Source: Sphingomonadales bacterium (GTDB taxonomy: Bacteria; Bacteroidota; Bacteroidia; UBA7662). From it: DNA of 35,650 nucleotides. Under the pieces are notes generated by a model, which saw only the letters and a program-made list of their open reading frames with translations, ran no database searches and was not told the DNA's origin. The position numbers were made by a program, and so were the translations under genes. Numbering within the stretch: position 1 is the stretch's first letter; each line of letters starts with the position of its first letter. Below, piece by piece: positions 15,422 through 24,082 of the stretch. The DNA is taken from contig VHBD01000001.1 of assembly GCA_016872125.1 (NCBI GenBank), positions 1 to 35,650 on the forward strand, read 5' to 3'.

Positions 15422-16711
15422 TTAGCGTTTGGCTATCGGGACATAGTCCCTGCGAGGATGACCCATATAAACCTGTCGAGGCCTACCGATGGGCTCGTTC
15501 ATTTCACGCATTTCTTTCCACTGTGCAATCCAGCCGGGTAAGCGGCCAAGCGCAAACATGACCGTGAACATATCGGTAGGAATTCCAATGGCCCGGTAAA
15601 TGATACCGGAATAAAAGTCAACGTTCGGATATAACTTCCGTTCTATGAAGTATTCATCTTGTAAAGCGGTGTGCTCTAATTGTTTGGCTATATCCAAGAC
15701 TGGATCGCTTACCCCTAATTTGTTGAGGACCTGATCGCAAGCCTCTTTGATAATGCGTGCCCGTGGGTCAAAGTTTTTGTACACTCGGTGACCAAATCCC
15801 ATAAGCCTGAAGGAATCGTTCTTGTCTTTGGCCCTGGCAACAAATTTGGCCACTTGCCCACCCTCTGCACGAATTTGTTCTAGCATTTCAATGACAGATT
15901 GATTGGCACCGCCATGCAAGGGACCCCATAATGCGCCGAATCCAGCCGCGACCGCTGCATAGATATTGGCGTGGGATGATCCCACCAATCGCACCGTAGA
16001 TGCTGAGCAATTTTGCTCGTGATCGGCATGGAGAATGAGCAATTTGTTCAAAGCATCGACCACCACCGGATCGGCGATATAATCGTCTGTCCGATGACCG
16101 AACATCATCTGTAAGAAATTACTCACGTAATCCAGTTTGTTGTTGGGGTACATGTAGGGATGACCCAAGGACTTCTTGTAGGTCCATGCAGCTATGGTGG
16201 CCATTTTAGCAAGGAGGCGATGATAAGTCCTGTTCATTTCGGCCAAGGGCCTGTCGGGAATCAGGGAATTAGGATAAAAACTGGACAGAGATGCCATGGT
16301 GCTCATCAAAACGCCCATAGGGTGGGTGGAAGCGGGATAAGCATCAAGGAATTTCTTAATGTTTTCATGAACCAAGGTTCGGTGAGTGACGCTATGGTTG
16401 AAATCATCCAGCTGAGTTGAAGTAGGAAGTTCACCATAAATTAACAAGTACGACACCTCCATAAAAGTGGAATGGGCCGCCAATTGCTCAATCGGGTATC
16501 CTCGATAACTTAAGATCCCGGCATCTCCATCAATGAAGGTCACCGAGGATTTGGTGGCACCTGTGTTTTTGTAACCTATATCCAAAGTCACCAAACCGGA
16601 TTCGTCTCTCAATTTGGAAATATCGATTGCCGGTTCGTTTTCGGTACCGACTAGCAGGGGAAGTTTAAAAATTTGGCCTTTGTAATGGAGTTCGGCGTAA
16701 TCGTTGGACAT
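15422..16711 (-). CDS. gltA: Citrate synthase, type II
   Basis: This 429-residue enzyme condenses acetyl-CoA and oxaloacetate to citrate, the entry step of the TCA cycle. The catalytic triad is present: His266 (GPLHGGAN), His308 (GFGHRVY) and Asp365 (NVDFYSG), matching H264/H305/D362 of the E. coli enzyme. The small N-terminal beta domain (LVTLDIGYKNTGATKSSVTFIDG, residues 41-62) is the mark of the larger hexameric type II form, often inhibited by NADH. The C-terminus GRPRQVYMGHPRRDYVPI is typical. It follows pntB after 137 bases, so it could be co-transcribed or have its own promoter; I found no good one. Confidence 0.97.
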   Translation of the reverse strand: MSNDYAELHYKGQIFKLPLLVGTENEPAIDISKLRDESGLVTLDIGYKNTGATKSSVTFIDGDAGILSYRGYPIEQLAAHSTFMEVSYLLIYGELPTSTQLDDFNHSVTHRTLVHENIKKFLDAYPASTHPMGVLMSTMASLSSFYPNSLIPDRPLAEMNRTYHRLLAKMATIAAWTYKKSLGHPYMYPNNKLDYVSNFLQMMFGHRTDDYIADPVVVDALNKLLILHADHEQNCSASTVRLVGSSHANIYAAVAAGFGALWGPLHGGANQSVIEMLEQIRAEGGQVAKFVARAKDKNDSFRLMGFGHRVYKNFDPRARIIKEACDQVLNKLGVSDPVLDIAKQLEHTALQDEYFIERKLYPNVDFYSGIIYRAIGIPTDMFTVMFALGRLPGWIAQWKEMREMNEPIGRPRQVYMGHPRRDYVPIAKR

Positions 16712-16848
16712 GGTTTATGGTGTGGTAAGAAACTTGTGGTGATAAGGGAAGGAAATTAAAGCTGTTGAGTAAACCATGGAGGCTTTTAACAACCACAATC
16801 TTCTACCCTACAAAATTGCACACAATTCACCGATTTCGGAAAAAAAAT

Positions 16849-18279
16849 TTACAGCCCTTTTATCGCTTGGATCAGGTCACCCAGAACTGCCTTGGCATCC
16901 CCAAACAACATGCGGGTTTTGGGATCGTAGAACAATTCGTTTTCGACCCCGGCATAGCCTGCCGCCATGGACCTTTTGATGACAATGATGTTCCGGGCTT
17001 GATGAACTTGCAGAATGGGCATGCCGTAAATAGGACTACCGGGATCGTTCTCTGCGGCCGGATTGACGACATCATTGGCCCCGATGACCAATACCACATC
17101 CGTGAGCGGGAAATCCGGGTTAATGGCCTCCATTTCCACCAACAAATCGTAGGAGACATCGGCTTCGGCCAGCAGGACATTCATATGACCCGGCATACGA
17201 CCGGCAACGGGATGAATGGCGTATTTGCATTCGGCCCCTTTGGCTGCAAGGATTTTTTCCAATTCATGAACCAGGTGCTGAGCCTGAGCCACCGCCAACC
17301 CGTATCCGGGCACCACGACAACCCGCGAAGAATAGGCCAAAAGAACCGCCGTGTCATAAAGGCCAATTTCTTTGATTTGCCCACTCAGCTCCCGGGCCGC
17401 TTGACCCGATCCCGAGTTAAACTGACCCAAAAGCACCGCTCCAAGCGTCCTGTTCATGGCTTTGCACATAAGCATGGTCAAATAAATTCCCGAAGCCCCT
17501 ACCAAGACCCCACCCATTAACATCGCCCGGTTATCAAAGAGCAAGCCCGTCGTCGCCGCCGTGAGTCCAGTGAGCGAATTCAAAAAGGAGATCACCACCG
17601 GCATATCCGCCCCGCCTATAGGCAGCACAAACAAAACCCCGTAAACCAAGGACAATATCATCAAAGTCACAATAAGGGGTAACGCGTAGGATGGCAAAGT
17701 GGCAATGGCCACCGTAAGGACCAGCATGATCACCAAAAGGCCGTTGGTCACCAAGCCCTGCATGGGAAAGCGAAGCGGCTGACCGCTCACTTTGCCGTCC
17801 AATTTAGCCATGGCCATCACCGAACCGGTAAACGAAATTCCTCCTACCGCAAGGCTAATCATTAAAGTAACCACATAGAACAGGAGATAATATTGGCCCA
17901 AGACTCCCATGCCCATAACCTCCATCAACAAATTCACCATCGCATTCCCGTAGAACATGTCCACGACTTCGGAAAGGGCAACCAGGGCTGCGGCCAAGCC
18001 CCCAAAGCCGTTAAGCAAGGAGACCATTTGAGGCATTTCGGTCATTTGGGCTTTGGAGGACATCCGCATTCCCCACCAAGACCCCAGGGCCAAGGAGATC
18101 AAAATCAAGGGCAGATTGCCTAAGCCGGGTTGCATCAAGGTGACCAAAGTGGCCAGTCCCATCCCCAAGGCCAAGGTCCAATTGCCCCTACGGGCCGTAT
18201 CAGGATGGCTCATGCCCTTGATACCCAACACAAAGCAAACAAGGGCGACCAAGTAACCGATTTGGATAGGGGTTTCCAT
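16849..18279 (-). CDS. pntB: NAD(P) transhydrogenase beta subunit
   Basis: This 476-residue inner-membrane protein, with the two alpha chains, couples proton entry to hydride transfer from NADH to NADP. About the first 280 residues form a bundle of membrane helices (domain II). The NADP-binding domain III follows, with PGYGLAV (324-330), HPVAGRMPGHMNVLLAEA (from 356), GANDVVNPAA (400-409) and KRSMAAGYAGVEN (435-447). These are diagnostic of PntB. It starts 2 bases after the pntAB stop. The last gene of the pnt group is therefore intact and full length. Confidence 0.97.
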   Translation of the reverse strand: METPIQIGYLVALVCFVLGIKGMSHPDTARRGNWTLALGMGLATLVTLMQPGLGNLPLILISLALGSWWGMRMSSKAQMTEMPQMVSLLNGFGGLAAALVALSEVVDMFYGNAMVNLLMEVMGMGVLGQYYLLFYVVTLMISLAVGGISFTGSVMAMAKLDGKVSGQPLRFPMQGLVTNGLLVIMLVLTVAIATLPSYALPLIVTLMILSLVYGVLFVLPIGGADMPVVISFLNSLTGLTAATTGLLFDNRAMLMGGVLVGASGIYLTMLMCKAMNRTLGAVLLGQFNSGSGQAARELSGQIKEIGLYDTAVLLAYSSRVVVVPGYGLAVAQAQHLVHELEKILAAKGAECKYAIHPVAGRMPGHMNVLLAEADVSYDLLVEMEAINPDFPLTDVVLVIGANDVVNPAAENDPGSPIYGMPILQVHQARNIIVIKRSMAAGYAGVENELFYDPKTRMLFGDAKAVLGDLIQAIKGL

Positions 18280-18281
18280 AT

Positions 18282-18602
18282 TTATTTCTTTTTGCGGAAC
18301 ATATTGAGCATGCGAGCGGTCACTGCAAATCCGCCAACTACATTAACCGTGGCCAGCACCAAAGACAAAGAAGCCAAAACCAAAACAGACCAGTGAGCAT
18401 CTTCGGCCCTGCCCACCATCAAGATGGATCCAATCACCACTACCCCGGATAAAGCATTCGAGCCCGACATCAAAGGGGTATGGAGCACCTGGGGAACACG
18501 TCCAATGACCTCGATGCCCAGAAACACCGCCAAGATCAACAAATACAATTCAGGCAAAACACTTTCAATCAATGCGGGAATTTCTCGAACACTGAATTCC
18601 AT
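18282..18602 (-). CDS. pntAB: NAD(P) transhydrogenase alpha subunit, membrane part
   Basis: This 106-residue protein corresponds to the C-terminal membrane part of PntA, encoded separately as in many bacteria. It shows three to four hydrophobic helices: about residues 19-34 (LYLLILAVFLGIEVIG), 47-63 and 70-95. The loop GRVPQVLHTPLMSGSNALSGVVVIG is strongly conserved in the family. It lies between pntAA and pntB. The start at 18602 is 94 bases after the pntAA stop, and the gap holds a small open frame described separately. Confidence 0.95.
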   Translation of the reverse strand: MEFSVREIPALIESVLPELYLLILAVFLGIEVIGRVPQVLHTPLMSGSNALSGVVVIGSILMVGRAEDAHWSVLVLASLSLVLATVNVVGGFAVTARMLNMFRKKK

Positions 18603-18613
18603 AAATTCAAAAA

Positions 18614-18694
18614 TTAAAGGTTGGTAAAAGAGCTAATAGGCAGGGAGTAGCCCATATTGGAAGGTATTGACCCTTGAGGAAACCAAACGGTCAT
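18614..18694 (-). CDS. Unconfirmed 26-codon open frame between pntAA and pntAB
   Basis: An ATG frame begins 2 bases after the pntAA stop and ends 11 bases before the pntAB start. The predicted peptide begins MTVWFPQGSIPSNMG and ends SFTNL. Spacing on both sides resembles normal cistron spacing in this operon, which is the only support. I recognise no family, and the composition (Pro, Ser, aromatic, no clear helix) is not telling. The frame could easily be chance in a 94-base spacer. Confidence 0.18.
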   Translation of the reverse strand: MTVWFPQGSIPSNMGYSLPISSFTNL

Positions 18695-18696
18695 GG

Positions 18697-19860
18697 TCAA
18701 TTGGAATTTTTCCAAAGTCCAGCTTCGGCTAAACAACAGGCACGAACGATTTCGTCATTTCCCAGCCCCCACAGGGCAGGTGAATCCAAAGATTCTAGCA
18801 AGGTCGTGAAGGCCAATAAATTGCGGGCATACATGCGGCTGGCATCCTGAGCTTTGGCAGAGGCAGGTGCGGAGCGGCCGCAAACCAAGGCTCGACCTAA
18901 TCGAAGGTTTTCACCGTCCACCGTGCCTTCGCAATTTCCGCCGGATGCAGCGGCCAGGTCGATAACAACAGAACCTTCCTTCATACGTTCCAAGAGAGAT
19001 GAGGGTAAGAGGACAGGAGCTTTGCGCCCCGGGATCTGAGCAGTGGTGATGACCACATCGGCCTTGAGCAATTCTTGTTCCAACATCAATTGCTGACGCT
19101 GACGGTATTCTTCGCTTTGTTCAACGGCGTAACCTCCAGCCTTGAGGTCCTCGACGGCGCCTTCCACCTCCACATAACGCGCCCCCAGGCTCTCCACCTG
19201 CTCTTTGACGGAAGGCCTGGTATCAAAAGCCATCACGACTGCGCCCAATCGCTTGGCTGTGGCAATGGCTTGCAAACCCGCAACCCCTGCGCCAACCACC
19301 AGGACCCTTGCCGGTGCAATGGTGCCCGCGGCGGTCATCATCATGGGGAAGCAACGCGGAAGCAAGGTGGCCGCTTCAAGAACTGCCTGGTATCCCCCGA
19401 TGGAGGCTTGGCTGGAAAGAACATCCATGCTCTGCGCACGGGTTATTCTGGGCAAGGCGTCCAAAGTCAAAATGTTCAGACCAAAGGAAGCCCAGTGCTT
19501 CAAGATATCCACGTTACGGTCCGGGGCCAAGGTTCCAATCAACCATCTCGTTTCCCCTTGAGCACCTTGGTCTCGAGCAGTGTTCAACCAAGCCTCGGCC
19601 CAAGGTTTGCCCGAAGAGGATAGCCCGCTGGCATCGGGGCAACGTACTGTAATTAAGGCCTGAACTTCTGTCGGCAAAGCGGAACGCGGGCCCATTTGAG
19701 CACCAACGGCATGGTACTCCTCGTCGGTATAGGCGGCCAATGCACCGGCACCTGATTCAACCCATACGGTATGACCCTTAGACAACCATGCTTGGACGAG
19801 GTCCGGTCCAGCGGCCACTCTTTGTTCTGGAGAATTTTCTTGAAGGATTCCAATAAACAT
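18697..19860 (-). CDS. pntAA: NAD(P) transhydrogenase alpha subunit, NAD-binding part
   Basis: This 387-residue cytosolic domain I binds NADH and passes hydride to PntB. The N-terminal alanine dehydrogenase-like half has ENSPEQRVAAGPDLVQAW. The Rossmann motif VVGAGVAGLQAIATAKRLGA lies at 188-207, followed by DTRPSVKEQVESLGA and IPGRKAPVLLPSSLLERMKEGSVVIDLAA with GGNCEGT, all characteristic of PntA rather than of alanine dehydrogenase. It begins 83 bases after ftsZ. No clear promoter or terminator separates the two, so readthrough from ftsZ is possible. Confidence 0.95.
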   Translation of the reverse strand: MFIGILQENSPEQRVAAGPDLVQAWLSKGHTVWVESGAGALAAYTDEEYHAVGAQMGPRSALPTEVQALITVRCPDASGLSSSGKPWAEAWLNTARDQGAQGETRWLIGTLAPDRNVDILKHWASFGLNILTLDALPRITRAQSMDVLSSQASIGGYQAVLEAATLLPRCFPMMMTAAGTIAPARVLVVGAGVAGLQAIATAKRLGAVVMAFDTRPSVKEQVESLGARYVEVEGAVEDLKAGGYAVEQSEEYRQRQQLMLEQELLKADVVITTAQIPGRKAPVLLPSSLLERMKEGSVVIDLAAASGGNCEGTVDGENLRLGRALVCGRSAPASAKAQDASRMYARNLLAFTTLLESLDSPALWGLGNDEIVRACCLAEAGLWKNSN

Positions 19861-19943
19861 AGGCGGGATTCAGGGTCTAGACTTTGGGAGTTGCTTTGAT
19901 TTAACTATCCTATCTGGCTTATTGTTTGGAGATCTCCCGCGAA

Positions 19944-21812
19944 TTAATCCACGTTATCATGCAGATAACGATTTCCGGTTTGAATAATCCCTGAATTACC
20001 TTGACCTATACCAATGCTCGTGCGGCTTAAAGGCATTTCAGCGCTCCCCGGTGCCAGATCGGGCTGATACCCGGCACGAACATAGGCCGGCACTTTCTCC
20101 AACTCCTCCAACGAAGGCATTCCGGGGGCATTAATCAGGCTGTTGAGTTTGCGAAGATTCTGTATCCTTTGGCGTGAACGGGTCAACACATCATCCTCGT
20201 TGGGCCCTGTCGCGTAAACCTCCTGAACTCTATCCTCCACAAGGGGGGTTACTTCGTTGGGTGTTGAGGTTAGCGTTGGTTCATCCACCGCCAAATCCCA
20301 TTCCACCGTTCCATCGTAACCAAAGAAAGGATTGATTTCGGCCTCAACAGACCCCTCATCCTGGGCTACGGGCTTGTCGTTGGATGTGATTTCCGAAGTT
20401 GGCGTCGCCATGCTTGACTTATCCGATTCAGATCCCTGATCTTCGGCTTTAGTTGAGGGCTGATCCTCCAAAGTCCAAACCGTGGTGAACAAGTTCTTTT
20501 CGGATGGTTCAGCGTCCACCGTGGTTTGAAGATCGATGGATGGGCCTTCATCAATCACCGTGAATAAGGGTAAATTTTCTTGGTCCTCCTTCCATGCATG
20601 ATCGGAATGATTGGCAGGATCCGCAGCGACAGGTTCCGAGAAAGTCCATTCTTTCTCCAACATTTTGCGGGTTGCTTCCAAAGCCTCTTTGGGATCCAAT
20701 TCCGAAGGCTTGGGTTGCTCAACCGTGGCCTCCTTGGCATCCAGCTGGTGAACCGTCACTGGACCTGGATTTTCTACCGGAAAACCAGAACCTGTTGCCG
20801 ATGAACCTTTGACCGCACCATAAATTCTATTATTCTGACCCTCAAATCCAGTGGCAATCAAGGTGACACGCATGGCATCGCCCAAGGTTTCGTCCGTACA
20901 ATTTCCCCAAATCACATCCGTTCCTGCTCCGGCTTCGGTTTGCACGTAATCATTCACTTCCCCAATTTCATCCAATCGAATAGGATCATCCAAGCCGCTG
21001 CTTAGGTTGATCAAAATATTTCTGGCACCGGAAATATCGTTTTCACTCAAGAGGGGTGACGACAAGGCCATACGAACTGCTTCGATGGCACGATTTTCAC
21101 CGGAGGCTTGACCATTACCCATGACGGCTTTGCCGCTGCGATGAAGGACTGTCTTGACATCTGCAAAATCGACATTGACATAACCATCGACCGTGATTAT
21201 TTCGGCAATACCCTTGGCTGCTGACGCTAACACATCATCAGCTTTCGCAAAGGCTTCTTTGAAGACCAAATTCCCGAACAATTCCCTCACCTTATCGTTG
21301 CTAATGACCAAGGTCGTATCGCAGAATTGACGCAATTCCCTCAATCCATCTTCGGCCTGCTCCAAACGCTTCTTGCCTTCAAAACTGAAGGGCAAGGTCA
21401 CAATCCCAACGGTCAAAATATCCAAGGCCCTGCAGGCCTCGGCCAATACCGGAGCAGCACCTGTTCCTGTTCCGCCCCCTAAACCAGCCGTAATAAAAAC
21501 CATTTTGGTATCGGATCCAATCAACTCTTTGAAATCTTCCATGGTTTCCACAGCAGCCTGCCTGCCAATCTCCGGCTGATTACCTGCCCCTCTCCCTTCC
21601 GTCAAAAAGGGACCCAGTTGCAAACGATTGCGAACCAAATTTCGCTCCAAAGCTTGGTAATCGGTATTGCAAACCAGAAAGTCCACATCCTTGATGCCTT
21701 TCTGAAACATGTGGTTCACCGCGTTGCCTCCTGCCCCTCCGATACCGATAACCTTGATGATGGCGTTGGGGTTGGAGCCCAAGCTGAATTGAAAATTGCT
21801 CATTACGTTCAT
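19944..21812 (-). CDS. ftsZ: Cell division GTPase FtsZ with long C-terminal linker
   Basis: This tubulin-like GTPase, 622 residues, forms the Z ring. The GTPase core covers about 18-325: KVIGIGGAGGNAVNHM, the tubulin signature GGGTGTG (112-118), the T7 synergy loop NVDFADVK (213-220) and RVTLIATGF at the end. Residues 326-573 are an acidic, Ser/Thr/Pro-rich linker. The conserved C-terminal peptide is probably KVPAYVRAGY (573-582), followed by a further ~40 residues ending YLHDNVD, as I recall for Flavobacteriia. E. coli FtsZ is only 383 residues. An alternative start is Met4 at 21803 (MSNFQFSLG). It is the last dcw gene, 90 bases after ftsA. Confidence 0.97.
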   Translation of the reverse strand: MNVMSNFQFSLGSNPNAIIKVIGIGGAGGNAVNHMFQKGIKDVDFLVCNTDYQALERNLVRNRLQLGPFLTEGRGAGNQPEIGRQAAVETMEDFKELIGSDTKMVFITAGLGGGTGTGAAPVLAEACRALDILTVGIVTLPFSFEGKKRLEQAEDGLRELRQFCDTTLVISNDKVRELFGNLVFKEAFAKADDVLASAAKGIAEIITVDGYVNVDFADVKTVLHRSGKAVMGNGQASGENRAIEAVRMALSSPLLSENDISGARNILINLSSGLDDPIRLDEIGEVNDYVQTEAGAGTDVIWGNCTDETLGDAMRVTLIATGFEGQNNRIYGAVKGSSATGSGFPVENPGPVTVHQLDAKEATVEQPKPSELDPKEALEATRKMLEKEWTFSEPVAADPANHSDHAWKEDQENLPLFTVIDEGPSIDLQTTVDAEPSEKNLFTTVWTLEDQPSTKAEDQGSESDKSSMATPTSEITSNDKPVAQDEGSVEAEINPFFGYDGTVEWDLAVDEPTLTSTPNEVTPLVEDRVQEVYATGPNEDDVLTRSRQRIQNLRKLNSLINAPGMPSLEELEKVPAYVRAGYQPDLAPGSAEMPLSRTSIGIGQGNSGIIQTGNRYLHDNVD

Positions 21813-21902
21813 AGGTTAGATTTAAATGTTAAGGTTAAAGTGAATTATAAATTTTATATTGGCTAAATGTAGATGAATTACGAAAACTGCTTCATGGGGC
21901 TT

Positions 21903-23300
21903 TTATCGGCGATAATTTTGATTCAAATCAGGGTCCGAGAGGATGCCACCTAAACCTTTAAGCAACCTGTTCAAAAGACCTTTGGGATCCTCTTGGCGTG
22001 GTGGAGGTGAAGGTTGTTTAGTCATCGTTGCCTCTGTATCTTCATCGGCTTGTACCCGAGTCTTTTCACGATAATCCAAATCAGCCAAAGAAGTCAAGAC
22101 CAGACCTGCCACTGTTGCATAAATCGGAGATTTTAATTCCTCCGAGGCGTTGCATAAATGCTCCCTGGAATCACCGATACGAGCCTCTAGGCCGGTAAGT
22201 ACCGAGAAAAGAAGCTTGATATTAGAAAGTTGTGCACCGCCCCCGGTAAGGACGATTCCAGCACTCAACCGCTTTTCATAACCTGAGTTACGAATTTCAA
22301 ATTGAACATGCTGAATAATTTCTTTGACACGAGCCGAGATAATACTAGCCAGGGTATGCACAGAAACCTCCCTGGGCTCTCTTCCTCGAAGACCCGGTAT
22401 GGAAACCACCTCATTGGCCATGTTGCTATGCACGACGGCAGAACCAAAACGAGTTTTCAAGGCTTCCGCTTGATCAAAAAGCACAGAACAACCTTCTTGA
22501 ATGTCGTGTGTAATGACATTTCCTCCCAAGGGTATCACCGCGGTGTGGCGAATAATGTTTTGATGAAAAATAGCGATGTCTGTCGTACCGCCTCCGATAT
22601 CGACCAACACCACGCCGGCTTCTTTTTCATCCTCTCCTAACACTGCCTGTGCTGAAGCCAAAGGTTCCAAGGTAAGGCCCTCAATTTCCAAATCGGCCTT
22701 CTCTACGCAACGCTTGATGTTCATGATAGCCCCGACAGATCCCGTAATGACATGAAACATGCCTTCCAAGGTAATTCCACTCATGCCCACAGGATTGGTA
22801 ATATCTTTCTCGCCATCCACGATGTAGTCCTGTGCGAGGACATTGATGATTTCGTATCCGGCCTGCTGCGGTACCCGAAAAATTTCGTTCCGCAAACGAT
22901 CCACATCTTCAAGTGATATTTCGGTTTGATTGTCGTGCCTTGTCAACATATTTCTTTGCTGATGGCTACGAATATGTTGACCCGCAATGCCCACATTGAC
23001 GGTTCCAATATCGACGGCGGAAGAAGCCGCAGCCTCGGTAACCGCTTCGGTGATGGACTTCACAGTTGATTCAATATTCGCGACCGTACCACGGTTGACG
23101 CCATGGGATACGGCCTTACCCATGCCCAAAATGTCCACCTTGCCATTTTCGTTACGCCTGGCTACGACTGCGCAAATTTTGGTAGTCCCTATATCCAATC
23201 CGACCACCAAAGGTAATTCTGGCGTTTGTGCAGCAGGGCTCTCGTTTGGAGCAGGCTGAACGGTAGATGAAGTTCGAAAAGTGAGAAAATTCAACGGCAT
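21903..23300 (-). CDS. ftsA: Cell division protein FtsA
   Basis: This actin-like ATPase, 465 residues, tethers FtsZ to the membrane and recruits later divisome proteins. The phosphate-1 loop GLDIGTTKICAVV lies at 34-46, and phosphate-2 is VLVDIGGGTTDIAIF. GIVLTGGGAQLSNI is the adenosine site. The C-terminus has a predicted amphipathic helix (PKGLLNRLLKGLGGILSD), the membrane-targeting sequence. Some 30 residues precede the actin fold, a short extension. The start overlaps the ftsQ stop by 10 bases, and no alternative ATG occurs before the fold. Confidence 0.97.
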   Translation of the reverse strand: MPLNFLTFRTSSTVQPAPNESPAAQTPELPLVVGLDIGTTKICAVVARRNENGKVDILGMGKAVSHGVNRGTVANIESTVKSITEAVTEAAASSAVDIGTVNVGIAGQHIRSHQQRNMLTRHDNQTEISLEDVDRLRNEIFRVPQQAGYEIINVLAQDYIVDGEKDITNPVGMSGITLEGMFHVITGSVGAIMNIKRCVEKADLEIEGLTLEPLASAQAVLGEDEKEAGVVLVDIGGGTTDIAIFHQNIIRHTAVIPLGGNVITHDIQEGCSVLFDQAEALKTRFGSAVVHSNMANEVVSIPGLRGREPREVSVHTLASIISARVKEIIQHVQFEIRNSGYEKRLSAGIVLTGGGAQLSNIKLLFSVLTGLEARIGDSREHLCNASEELKSPIYATVAGLVLTSLADLDYREKTRVQADEDTEATMTKQPSPPPRQEDPKGLLNRLLKGLGGILSDPDLNQNYRR

Positions 23301-24082
23301 ACGATTTGATTTTTGAAAACTAAATTGATGGAACGAAATGATTCAGGCGCAGAGTCTGCAGGAGCAAACCTGTAAAAAGAAGATAAATTTCGGAGCTTAG
23401 AAGAGAGGTCCATGGAGGTCCCTATCCAAATCTCTTGTCCGCTTAGTGTTCTTAAAATCAATGCATTGGAATCCGCACCGGCGACAATATACTGGGTCAC
23501 CAGCGGTTCAAGGAGGCTGTCTTTGTTGATCCATTCCTTGACCATCAGGGCTAAGGTCAATCCTTTGTTGCGGGATTGATATGGCAAAGAGGGACGAAGC
23601 GGGATCTTACCCAATAAAACAGGAACAGGGGTCGCAAAATCCGCCTTCAAGGGTAAACTTACCCCATCTGCAGCGAGATAATACCCGGAGGTCCGTTCAG
23701 GCAACACCCGCAATACCGGTTCTCTGTGATTCAAAAAGACCATCAACGCATGATCGGTATCGTAACAAAGCTCTGCCTCGGATAAGTAAGGTAATTTCCT
23801 GAGGGACTTTTCTTTTTGATCAATATCTGTCCTGAATTTGCCCTGCAATGGGCCTAAGAAAGCGTGGACATCTTGATCCTTGAGCATATGGAGACCGTGT
23901 TGGTCTTGCCAAAAGATGCGCACCCCCTTGATGCGGGCATGATCCAGATTGTGTTGAGCGAACCCCCATGCCGTCATGCACAAGGCCACCGCAACAACAG
24001 CTCTCAACACCTTCAGCACCTTGCTGATGCCAGGCTGGTTTATCCAATGGACAAGATTACCTTTCATCGCTTTCCTTGACAT
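23291..24082 (-). CDS. ftsQ: Cell division protein FtsQ
   Basis: This 263-residue bitopic protein probably links FtsA/FtsZ-side divisome parts to FtsL and FtsB. A basic N-terminal cytosolic stretch is followed by one membrane helix (about residues 26-42, VLRAVVAVALCMTAWGF). A POTRA-like segment then shows IKGVRIFWQDQHG. The middle resembles other Bacteroidota FtsQ (SLRKLPYLSEAELCYD, NHREPVLRVLPERTSGYYLAADG). It overlaps murC by 26 bases from 24082. A second ATG at 24067 (MKGNLVHW), with AAGGAAAG 5-6 bases upstream, would reduce the overlap to 11 and is a serious alternative start. Confidence 0.9.
   Translation of the reverse strand: MSRKAMKGNLVHWINQPGISKVLKVLRAVVAVALCMTAWGFAQHNLDHARIKGVRIFWQDQHGLHMLKDQDVHAFLGPLQGKFRTDIDQKEKSLRKLPYLSEAELCYDTDHALMVFLNHREPVLRVLPERTSGYYLAADGVSLPLKADFATPVPVLLGKIPLRPSLPYQSRNKGLTLALMVKEWINKDSLLEPLVTQYIVAGADSNALILRTLSGQEIWIGTSMDLSSKLRNLSSFYRFAPADSAPESFRSINLVFKNQIVCR

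Noticed and set aside
16811..16818. gltA promoter box CAATTTTG (minus strand)
   Set aside because: It differs from TAnnTTTG at the first base and no -33 TTG element lies at the correct distance, so I did not list it. The rest of the 137-base pntB-gltA spacer shows nothing recognisable.
16765..17520. Plus-strand open frame of 251 codons opposite pntB and its downstream spacer
   Set aside because: Most of it mirrors the conserved NADP-binding domain of PntB; the translated protein is rich in His, Gln and Arg, a common antisense pattern.
19861..19943. Terminator or promoter between ftsZ and pntAA
   Set aside because: A perfect palindrome GGAGATCTCC is present (near 19927-19936), but it has no loop and no following T-run, and no TAnnTTTG box occurs on the minus strand.
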